Shown: piece by piece, positions 1 through 6,121 of the stretch | Layout: each line of letters opens with the position of its first letter | Numbering within the stretch: position 1 is the stretch's first letter | NCBI GenBank assembly: GCA_029287875.1 | Contig: JARFQH010000116.1 | Span: 1 to 10,179, forward strand | DNA from: Desulfobacteraceae bacterium | GTDB lineage: Bacteria; Desulfobacterota; Desulfobacteria; Desulfobacterales; SG8-13 | Direction of reading: 5' to 3' | DNA: 10,179 nt | The notes under the pieces: generated by a model | What the model saw: only the letters and a program-made list of their open reading frames with translations | What the model was told of the DNA's origin: nothing | Databases searched by the model: none | Program-made: the position numbers and the translations under genes

Positions 1-114
1 CTGGTAGGGTGTCTTTTAGCGAAACAATTCACTGCTATCCATGGCCTGTTGTTGCTCATCGGTATAATACTTATTGTTATCAGCCATTGGTATGAATACC
101 ATCAGGGATCTTAG
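1..114 (+). CDS. C-terminal fragment of an unidentified membrane protein
   Basis: The frame is open from the first base for 37 codons and stops at TAG (112-114). It encodes a strongly hydrophobic stretch (residues of the type GLLLLIGIILIVIS) followed by a short polar tail ending HWYEYHQGS, as expected for the last transmembrane helix and tail of an inner-membrane protein. The start lies outside the window and the family is not recognisable from so little. The last sense codon (TCT) and the stop appear to be contributed by the end of the palindromic element at 110-273. Without that element the frame would read CAG GGA TAA and stop one residue earlier. A chance open frame of this length is possible, but the composition favours a real gene. 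Confidence 0.5.
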   Translation: MVGCLLAKQFTAIHGLLLLIGIILIVISHWYEYHQGS

Positions 115-273
115 GGCTCACTCAAAAATAACTTCACATTTTATACGCCGATGCAACCCGTCCGGCTGTGTTGCGAAAGCTCGGAATATCCAGATATTCC
201 TGCTTTATCACGCCTTGCCGGCCGGACGTCTCAACACCCAAAATTGCAAACTTATTTTTTCGTGAACCCTTAG
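110..273. mobile_element. MITE-like imperfect palindrome with GGGAT target duplication
   Basis: The ends are inverted repeats: 110-131 and the complement of 252-273 agree at 18 of 22 positions (outer parts CTTAGGGCTCAC and CTAAGGGTTCAC). Dyad symmetry continues inward around a centre near 191.5: CGTCCGGC (159-166) against GCCGGACG (221-228), and GGAATATC (183-190) against GATATTCC (193-200). GGGAT occurs directly outside both ends (105-109 and 274-278), like a 5-bp target-site duplication. Removing one GGGAT plus the element restores an in-frame TAA for the upstream gene. The element is too short to code for a transposase. The complement strand has a short open frame through it, more likely a by-product. 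As RNA it would fold into a long hairpin, so a structured regulatory or terminator-like role for the upstream gene is an alternative reading. Confidence 0.6.
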
Positions 274-338
274 GGGATAATCTATATCTCCCTCGCATTC
301 CGGGTTCATGGAGACGCAGCACAGTTTCGTGACGGTCC

Positions 339-366
339 TTGACAGCATCAGTGTTTTCGCGATACT
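339..366 (+). promoter_or_regulatory. Candidate sigma-70 promoter of the amr operon
   Basis: A perfect -35 hexamer TTGACA (339-344) is followed after 16 bp by GATACT (361-366), a 4/6 match to the -10 consensus. Transcription would begin near 373, giving a leader of about 30 nt before the ATG at 403. GGATGG (391-396), six bases before that ATG, can serve as a modest ribosome binding site. The match is by eye only. The sequence 274-402 holds nothing else that can be supported. Confidence 0.35.
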
Positions 367-402
367 CCTAGCCAATAAGAATTTTTATTTGGATGGCTCC
401 CG

Positions 403-1665
403 ATGCCGCCCCTATTCGGTCATAATCCCACCCTGTTGTCCCGCAGGCAGTTTCTCCAGCAGACCATTCAGGCGTCTGCCCGTTTGGGGCTGTACGCCTC
501 CTCTGCGTGGCTGCTTTTAAACGCTGCCGGAGCCGGTCACGCCGATTCGTCTTCCCGACCCATTTTATCTGAAGGACAATCGACTGCGCCACCGGCCCGG
601 TACTGGATTTCGGCCAACGCAAAGAACGTTGACTGTCTCGCCTGTCATCTTCCCGGAGAAGTGGCCCAGGGGCCTTTTTTCGAGCATGAGCACCGGTATG
701 TCCGATGCCTGCTGTGCGCCCAGAATTGCCTGCTGGCCCCCGGCGATCGCGGCCGGTGCCGGGCCCGGATCAACGACGGCGGGGTGTTGAAAAGCCTGGT
801 CTACGGGCGGCCGGTGTCGGTTCACGTGGACCCCATCGAGAAAAAGCCGCTCTACCATTTTTTGCCCGGAACGGCGGCCTTCTCACTGGCAACGGCCGGA
901 TGCCCCTTGAGCTGCCAATTCTGTCAGAATTGGGAAATTTCACAGGCAAAGCCCGAGGATTTCAAGGGCCCTTTCGTGCCACCGGAGGCGATCGTTTCGG
1001 CATCGGACGAGCGCCAAGCCCCGATAATCGCTTTTACCTACAACGAACCCACCGTTTTTACCGAATATATGCTCGACATCGCGGCCATGGCCAAACCCAA
1101 AGGCATTCGAAGTGTCCTGATCAGTTGCGGCTTCATGAATCGGGAGCCTCTCAACGACATGTGCCAGGCTCTGGATGCCATCAAAGTCGACCTCAAGGGA
1201 TTCGACCGCGCCTTTTACCGCGATGTCTGCAAGGCCGAGTTGGACCCGGTGCTGAAAAGCATCCGGACCATCGCCCAGCGGGGGGTACATCTTGAAATCG
1301 TCAATCTGGTGGTGCCGACCCTGAACGACTCCGACGCCATGCTGAAAGATCTGATTCGGTGGGTGCTCAATGAGGTGGGACCCGATGTGCCCATCCATTT
1401 CACCCGCTTTCATCCGGATTATAAGATGCTGAATCTTCCGCCCACCCCGGTCGGAACCCTCGAAAAAGCCTATGATTTGGCCCGGGCGGCCGGAATTCGG
1501 TACCCTTACGTGGGCAACGTGCCGGGCCACCCCGGCAACAACACCTATTGTCCGGATTGCGGAAAGACCGTGATTCGGCGGACCGGATTTTTCGTTACCG
1601 AAATGCAGATCGAAAAGGGATCTTGCCGTTATTGTCATGCGCCCATTGCCGGTGTCTGGGCCTGA
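403..1665 (+). CDS. amrS: AmmeMemoRadiSam system radical SAM enzyme (AmrS) with Tat signal
   Basis: This 420-residue protein belongs to the radical SAM family that co-occurs with Memo and AMMECR1 homologues. The reaction is, to my knowledge, undefined. The cluster motif CxxxCxxC is C167-PLS-C171-QF-C174, within GCPLSCQFCQNWEIS. Family landmarks follow: DPIEKKPLYHFLPG (143-156), FTYNEPT (211-217) and KVDLKG (261-266). Four further cysteines (C102, C105, C109, C119) lie upstream, and a zinc-ribbon-like set (C383, C386, C408, C411) lies at the C-terminus. The first 48 residues form a twin-arginine signal: SRRQFL at 13-18, a moderately hydrophobic stretch, then a possible GHA cleavage site. That makes the protein longer than family members lacking a leader and implies export of a folded Fe-S enzyme. 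A CxxCH (C78-C81-H82) resembles a heme c site. It is the first gene of the operon; the Memo-AMMECR1 fusion begins 26 bp downstream. The family is secure; the location is inferred. Confidence 0.93.
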   Translation: MPPLFGHNPTLLSRRQFLQQTIQASARLGLYASSAWLLLNAAGAGHADSSSRPILSEGQSTAPPARYWISANAKNVDCLACHLPGEVAQGPFFEHEHRYVRCLLCAQNCLLAPGDRGRCRARINDGGVLKSLVYGRPVSVHVDPIEKKPLYHFLPGTAAFSLATAGCPLSCQFCQNWEISQAKPEDFKGPFVPPEAIVSASDERQAPIIAFTYNEPTVFTEYMLDIAAMAKPKGIRSVLISCGFMNREPLNDMCQALDAIKVDLKGFDRAFYRDVCKAELDPVLKSIRTIAQRGVHLEIVNLVVPTLNDSDAMLKDLIRWVLNEVGPDVPIHFTRFHPDYKMLNLPPTPVGTLEKAYDLARAAGIRYPYVGNVPGHPGNNTYCPDCGKTVIRRTGFFVTEMQIEKGSCRYCHAPIAGVWA

Positions 1666-1677
1666 CCCTTCAGCTCT

Positions 1678-1683
1678 AAAGGA
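1678..1683 (+). promoter_or_regulatory. Ribosome binding site AAAGGA that decides the amrBA start
   Basis: AAAGGA lies eight bases before the ATG at 1692. The other in-frame ATG at 1683 overlaps this site and has no purine-rich sequence of its own at a proper distance, so 1692 is preferred. The difference is only three residues. Confidence 0.5.
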
Positions 1684-1691
1684 TGGTGCCC

Positions 1692-3308
1692 ATGAATCAC
1701 AGCCCGCTGCCTTCCAAGCGCCGTCACCACCCGCTCCGAATGGCAACCAGAGGCTTGCCATCGCGGGCCGCAGGCGTCTGCATCGCCTTGGTGATCGGTG
1801 CCGCCCTTTTGGCAATTCTTCTCGGACCCGTCCGGACCGCGTTCGCGGCAGAAAACGACATCCGGCCGCCGGCGGTTGCCGGGCGTTTCTATCCCAGCGT
1901 TCCCGGAAAACTGAGAGCCGCCGTCCAGAGGTTTTTGGCGGATGCCGTACCGCCGGCAACCGAGCGCCCCATCGCCATTATATCGCCCCATGCCGGGTAC
2001 ATCTATTCCGGTCAAATCATGGCCGATGCCTTTGCCCAGGCCCGCAGTCATGCATACCAACTGATCGTCCTGCTGGGTGTCAATCATACGACCCCGGGCT
2101 TTGACGGCGTTTCAGTCTTTTCCGGAAGCGGTTTCCGGACGCCGCTCGGTATTGCCGAAATCGATACAGGAGCCGCACTGCGGCTCGTGAACCATTTTCC
2201 CGGGGCAGTATTGGATAAATCGGTGCACCGCGACGAACATTCCATCGAGGTCCTGGTACCCTTTGTCCAGGTGGTCTTTCCGGGCATACCGATTTTGCCG
2301 ATCATCGTCAGTCTCAATGACGATGCTGCCTGTGCCCGTTTTGGAGAAACCCTTGCCCAAAGCCTGGCCGACCGCAAGGTGCTCATCGTGGCCAGTTCGG
2401 ATTTATCCCATTATCCAGCATATGACGACGCACAGCGACTGGACCGCAACACCCTTCAAGCCATGGCGAGTCTCGATATCAACCGGTTCATGCAGGTTGT
2501 TCGGAACCAGAAAGCTACCGGCCTCACCGGTTTGTCGACCTGCGCCTGCGGAGAGCAAACGACCCTGGCGGCCATGTCCGCCTCGAAACATATAGGGGCC
2601 TCGATAGGTACCGTCGTCAGTTATGCCAACTCGGGCGACGCCCTTGTGGGAGACCGCGACCGGGTGGTGGGTTATGGAGCCGTGGTATTTCACGGGAGTG
2701 CGCCGCGAAGCGGAGAAGAACCTTTTCCTCGAATGCCCAGTAACATCGAGCCCGCACCCCTTTCGCCTCCTCAGCAGCAGAACCTGCTCAATTTTGCCCG
2801 TAAAAGCCTGACCCAATTTATCGAGACCGAGACCTTGCCCCTGCCGCGGACCGTCGATCCACTGCTGTACGCCCGCCAGGGTGCTTTCGTTACTTTGAAG
2901 CGGCACGGCGAGCTGCGAGGCTGCATCGGCCACATGGGGGACGACCTGCCGCTTTGCCATGTGGTTGGCCGCATGGCCCTTCAAGCGGCTTTCAACGACC
3001 GCCGTTTTCCCCACCTGAAGGACTCGGAACTCGAAGAGATCGACATCGAGATATCGGTGCTGACGCCCTTACGGCCGGTGGACGGTCCGGCCGACATCGT
3101 CGTCGGCCGAGACGGCGTGATGCTGCGAAAATCCGATCGCTCGGCTGTGTTTTTGCCCCAGGTGGCACCGGAGCAGGGGTGGAATCGAGACGAAATGCTG
3201 GGTCATCTGTGCCGAAAAGCGGGGCTTTCCGAAAAGGCGTGGAAGGACGGCGCCTCCTTTTACACTTTTCAAGCCCAGGTATTCAGTGAAAGCTTTCTCC
3301 AGCCGTGA
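1692..3308 (+). CDS. Memo (AmrB) - AMMECR1 (AmrA) fusion protein with N-terminal export signal
   Basis: This 538-residue protein joins two normally separate AmmeMemoRadiSam partners. Residues 1-54 contain basic residues (SKRRHH), a hydrophobic run (GVCIALVIGAALLAILLG) and TAFAAE, which fits a signal peptide or membrane anchor. Residues about 57-337 are the Memo/AmrB domain, related in fold to LigB-type class III dioxygenases. It starts RPPAVAGRFYP and keeps the probable metal ligands: H100 (ISPHAGY), H132 (GVNHTTP) and C286 (CACGEQTT), plus D237/H240 (SSDLSHY). A proline-rich linker (about 338-357) leads into the AMMECR1 domain (about 358-538), with its hallmark LRGCIG at 408-413 and the conserved AAFNDRRFP. 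Neither domain has a firmly established reaction. Fusion suggests a 1:1 complex acting with the radical SAM protein encoded just upstream. The stop overlaps the next start. Another in-frame ATG exists at 1683. Confidence 0.95.
   Translation: MNHSPLPSKRRHHPLRMATRGLPSRAAGVCIALVIGAALLAILLGPVRTAFAAENDIRPPAVAGRFYPSVPGKLRAAVQRFLADAVPPATERPIAIISPHAGYIYSGQIMADAFAQARSHAYQLIVLLGVNHTTPGFDGVSVFSGSGFRTPLGIAEIDTGAALRLVNHFPGAVLDKSVHRDEHSIEVLVPFVQVVFPGIPILPIIVSLNDDAACARFGETLAQSLADRKVLIVASSDLSHYPAYDDAQRLDRNTLQAMASLDINRFMQVVRNQKATGLTGLSTCACGEQTTLAAMSASKHIGASIGTVVSYANSGDALVGDRDRVVGYGAVVFHGSAPRSGEEPFPRMPSNIEPAPLSPPQQQNLLNFARKSLTQFIETETLPLPRTVDPLLYARQGAFVTLKRHGELRGCIGHMGDDLPLCHVVGRMALQAAFNDRRFPHLKDSELEEIDIEISVLTPLRPVDGPADIVVGRDGVMLRKSDRSAVFLPQVAPEQGWNRDEMLGHLCRKAGLSEKAWKDGASFYTFQAQVFSESFLQP
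3305..3308 (+). promoter_or_regulatory. GTGA stop-start overlap (translational coupling)
   Basis: The TGA stop of the Memo-AMMECR1 gene (3306-3308) shares three bases with the GTG start of the membrane protein (3305-3307). No good Shine-Dalgarno sequence lies at the right distance, so ribosomes probably re-initiate. The first membrane helix begins at about residue 5 from this start, and the next in-frame start, ATG at 3344, would cut into that helix. The overlap supports both the start choice and one transcript. Confidence 0.7.
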
Positions 3309-5440
3309 CTTTTCCCTTATTTTCCGTCGGGTTCATTTCGATCATGGGACAGGTCATCCTGCTCCGCGAGCTGAACGTGGCGCTTTACGGGGTGGAGTTG
3401 ATCTACATCCTGGCCATGGCCGTCTGGCTTCTGTGGTCGGCCGTCGGCGCAATGATCGGCCCCAGATTCCAAGTCCCTGAGAAATCGACGGTCGGATGGG
3501 TCTTTGCCGCTTTTGCCACCGTTTTCTGCTTGGATGTCTTGTTCATCCGATATTTTCGGAACCTTGCCGGGGCTTTCGCCGGCACGTATCTCCCTTTCCC
3601 TGTTCAGCTCGCTGCTCTTGGAATTGCCCTCTTGCCGGCAGGACTTTTAATGGGTCTTTTGTTCCAGTGGTCCGGAAAGATCCTGGTGGCGCAGGGAGGT
3701 CGCCTGGCCCGGGCTTACGGCATCGAAAGCATCGGGGGTGTGGTCGGCGGCGGCGGGGCCACCCTTTTTTTCTTTGCCGGAATCCAGAATCTGGCAGCCG
3801 CGTGGATCTGCGCCGGTGTGGCCGCAATGACCTGGACCGGGCTCTGCTTCAGTGGTGTGCGGCGCCTGGCGATGGGCGCGATGACACTATCCCTTTTTAC
3901 TGCCGGCTTTTTCTTTATTCCCTCGATGGACCTCGCGACGACCCGCTGGAACCATCCGGATGTCGTTGCCACGCGGGATTCACCTTATGGTCGGCTGACC
4001 CTGACGCGGCAATCGGATCAGTTTGCGCTTTTTGAAAACGATGTGCTCAGTTTTGAAACCCAAAGTGTCGATGCCGAATCTCTGGTTCACTTGGCGGCGT
4101 TGAGCCTGGCGCGCATAGACGCTGCGGCGGTGCTCGGCGGGGGGATGGAAGGCCTGCTTTTCGAACTGATCCGGCACTATCCTCCAGCCATTGACTATGT
4201 CGAAATCGATCCTGCGCTGATCGATCTGCTTCGGCAGCATCTCCCGGGAGACTGGACCGCCGTGCTCGACCACCCTTCGGTTCGCGTCGTGCAGGATGAT
4301 CCCAGACGATTCCTTGAAACAGCCGGCCTCTACGACCTGATCCTGATCGGCATGCCCCAGCCGGACTCAGGCGCCGGCAACCGGTTCTACACCCGTGAAT
4401 TCTTCCGGCTCAGCCGCCAACATCTTCAACCGGGCGGAATCCTGGCCTTTCGAATGCGCGCCGGTGAGAATGTCTGGTCGCCTGCGACAGCATTGCGGAA
4501 TGCTTCGGTCTGGCAAGCGCTGAAAGCCGAATATCCACATGCAGTGGCCCTGCCCGGCGCTTCGGTGATTGTTATCGCCTCCTTGGATCCGATTCCATCA
4601 GAACCCGAAGAGCTCATCAGCCGCCTGGAAAAACGCCGCATCCGGACCCGTCTGGTGTCGCCACCCTATATCCGGTATCTCTTTACAAATGACCGATTCC
4701 GTGAAACGGCCCAAATCCTGAAGACCGCCCAGGTGGTTCCCAACACAGACGCCCATCCCATCAGCTATTACTACTCGGTGCTGATCTGGCTTTCCAAATT
4801 CTTTCCCGCCCTCATCCACATTCACCCCGCCGAACCGGGCGGCGCGGCCGTTCCCGTGTTTCTCATTTTAGCGGTGATAGCGATAGGATGGCGATTGAGA
4901 CGAAACCGGCGCTTGCATGACATCTTCTGGATGGCTGTGGCCGGATTTGTCGGGATGGTTCTGGAAACCCTGGTGTTGCTCTATTATCAGGCCGGGGAGG
5001 GAATTCTCTATCAAAATATGGGATGCTTGATCATGGCCTTCATGGCCGGGCTCTGGGCCGGCGCCCGCATAATCTCTCACCTGTCGACAGGTAGAAGACG
5101 CACAATCCCAATCGGGGCCATTGTTTTTGTCGTGATCGGCCTGGTTGGAGCGATGCTGTTCGGGATGATCATAACCCACATGCGCGTCGGCCTCTTATCG
5201 TCAGCGCTCCTCTTGTTTTTTACGGGTGCAGCCGTGGCGGGCATTTTTGTCGTAACAGGCAGCGGCGATATGGCCAAGCAGCAGAGGGCCGCCTCGGAAA
5301 TCTACGCCGCGGATTTGGCCGGTGGATGTCTCGGGGCCGTCGCCGGGAGTCTCTGGCTGGTCCCGTTTTTGGGAATACTCCCCACCGCCGCAGCAATGGT
5401 CGGGGTGTCTCTGACGGCGGTTGTCCTGATTCGAGCGTGA
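3305..5440 (+). CDS. Polytopic membrane protein with an embedded spermidine-synthase-like domain
   Basis: This 711-residue protein starts at a GTG whose bases overlap the preceding stop (GTGA), and it lacks a clear ribosome binding site, so translation is probably coupled to amrBA. About seven hydrophobic helices (roughly 5-24, 31-51, 65-83, 98-121, 142-160, 162-182, 188-207) precede a spermidine-synthase-like Rossmann domain (about 215-490). About six or seven more helices follow (516-708). The nucleotide-binding signatures are present: VLGGGMEG (276-283) and the acidic EID (300-302). Where aminopropyltransferases have DSSDP or DCTDP, this protein has IGMPQPDS (348-355), so the catalytic Asp is Gly349. 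A polyamine product is therefore doubtful. Arg/Lys-rich loops (R185-R186; WRLRRNRR after helix 8; TGRRRT) place the N-terminus inside and the Rossmann domain in the periplasm. It resembles proteins annotated 'fused MFS/spermidine synthase'. Co-expression suggests a partner role in the Amr system. Confidence 0.88.
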   Translation: MTFPLFSVGFISIMGQVILLRELNVALYGVELIYILAMAVWLLWSAVGAMIGPRFQVPEKSTVGWVFAAFATVFCLDVLFIRYFRNLAGAFAGTYLPFPVQLAALGIALLPAGLLMGLLFQWSGKILVAQGGRLARAYGIESIGGVVGGGGATLFFFAGIQNLAAAWICAGVAAMTWTGLCFSGVRRLAMGAMTLSLFTAGFFFIPSMDLATTRWNHPDVVATRDSPYGRLTLTRQSDQFALFENDVLSFETQSVDAESLVHLAALSLARIDAAAVLGGGMEGLLFELIRHYPPAIDYVEIDPALIDLLRQHLPGDWTAVLDHPSVRVVQDDPRRFLETAGLYDLILIGMPQPDSGAGNRFYTREFFRLSRQHLQPGGILAFRMRAGENVWSPATALRNASVWQALKAEYPHAVALPGASVIVIASLDPIPSEPEELISRLEKRRIRTRLVSPPYIRYLFTNDRFRETAQILKTAQVVPNTDAHPISYYYSVLIWLSKFFPALIHIHPAEPGGAAVPVFLILAVIAIGWRLRRNRRLHDIFWMAVAGFVGMVLETLVLLYYQAGEGILYQNMGCLIMAFMAGLWAGARIISHLSTGRRRTIPIGAIVFVVIGLVGAMLFGMIITHMRVGLLSSALLLFFTGAAVAGIFVVTGSGDMAKQQRAASEIYAADLAGGCLGAVAGSLWLVPFLGILPTAAAMVGVSLTAVVLIRA

Positions 5441-5502
5441 TGGCTTAAAGCGCAACAGAACGAGCTTAGCGTCTATGACGTCACCTTTCAACTGGAAAAA
5501 AT
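5441..5502. other. Spacer between convergent genes
   Basis: These 62 bases separate two convergent genes. I see short inverted pieces (CGTC-TAT-GACG at 5470-5480) but no stem followed by a T-run convincing enough to call a rho-independent terminator for either side. Confidence 0.4.
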
Positions 5503-6111
5503 TCAACAATTGTCATACATTCTGATTATCTCGCCGGATCCTTTGCCTTCAACACTTTTCATATAGCCGTTTATCACCTTTTTCATCGGTATGGGATTAT
5601 GACCGGGGAAAAATGCCTCATATTTTTCTACTGCATCTTCGACAAGCCCTGATGATACAACATTAATTCTGATTCCATTTCTCAATTCCAAGGATACCGC
5701 TTTGACAAAACTGTGAATTCCCCCATTGACCATAGCGGCACTTGTGGTCAACACCACAGGATGATCCGCTAATATTCCCGTAGAAAGTGTAAAAGAACCA
5801 CCGGCATTCACGTAATTCTGTCCAATTCTAACAAGATTCACTTGACCCATCAGCTTACTTTTCAATCCGACGTAGAAGTCTTCCTCGGTCATTGAATCAA
5901 AGGCGGCCCATTTAGCCTCGCCGGCGATGCAGACAACCGCATCGACGTTTCCAACGGATTCAAACATTGCTTGGATAGATTTGCTATCGGCAATATCGAC
6001 CACTACATCTCCAGAATTTCTTCCACCAATTATGATGTCGTGTTTTTTTGAGAAATGATCGCTGACCTTTTTACCAATTGTACCTTTTCCACCGATTACG
6101 ATAATTTTCAT
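5503..6111 (-). CDS. Small SDR-family protein without the YxxxK catalytic pair
   Basis: This 202-residue protein of the short-chain dehydrogenase/reductase fold is shorter than classical SDRs (about 250). The dinucleotide-binding loop is GGKGTIG (7-13). Arg31 after the second strand (GGRNSGD) suggests NADP(H), followed by the DI pair at 39-40 and IAG at 62-64 in place of NAG. The central helix (KSKLMGQVNL, 84-93) and the strand FTLSTGILAD (107-116) are typical of the short SDR group I recall as PRK07578-like. At the site of the usual Tyr and Lys the sequence is SAAMVNGGIHSF (124-135), with Ala125 and Asn129, so the standard proton relay is missing. Substrate is unknown, and it may be a binding or sensor protein. 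It is visibly richer in A+T than its neighbours, a hint of separate ancestry. It follows the SHMT-like gene by nine bases, with a strong AGGAG, so the two are probably co-translated. Confidence 0.85.
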   Translation of the reverse strand: MKIIVIGGKGTIGKKVSDHFSKKHDIIIGGRNSGDVVVDIADSKSIQAMFESVGNVDAVVCIAGEAKWAAFDSMTEEDFYVGLKSKLMGQVNLVRIGQNYVNAGGSFTLSTGILADHPVVLTTSAAMVNGGIHSFVKAVSLELRNGIRINVVSSGLVEDAVEKYEAFFPGHNPIPMKKVINGYMKSVEGKGSGEIIRMYDNC

Positions 6112-6116
6112 TTTTT

Positions 6117-6121
6117 CTCCT
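6117..6121 (-). promoter_or_regulatory. Ribosome binding site of the SDR gene, touching the SHMT stop codon
   Basis: On the complement strand the sequence reads GAGGAGAAAAAATG. The AGGAG core is five bases from the ATG, and its first base is the last base of the TGA that ends the upstream gene (6123-6121). This spacing favours translational coupling of the pair. Confidence 0.65.

Noticed and set aside
134..322. Complement-strand open frame of 62 codons through the palindrome
   Set aside because: Most of it is the inside of the palindromic element, whose symmetry and inserted nature explain it. It has no ribosome binding site and no recognisable domain. Copies of such elements often yield spurious small 'proteins'.
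940..1959. Long complement-strand open frame (339 codons) across the end of amrS and the start of amrBA
   Set aside because: It crosses two well-supported genes of known families. Its translation is Arg/His/Gly-rich without domains, as expected from the antisense of high-G+C coding DNA.
2403..3014. Complement-strand open frame inside the Memo-AMMECR1 gene
   Set aside because: It is antisense to conserved Memo and AMMECR1 motifs and has no family resemblance of its own.
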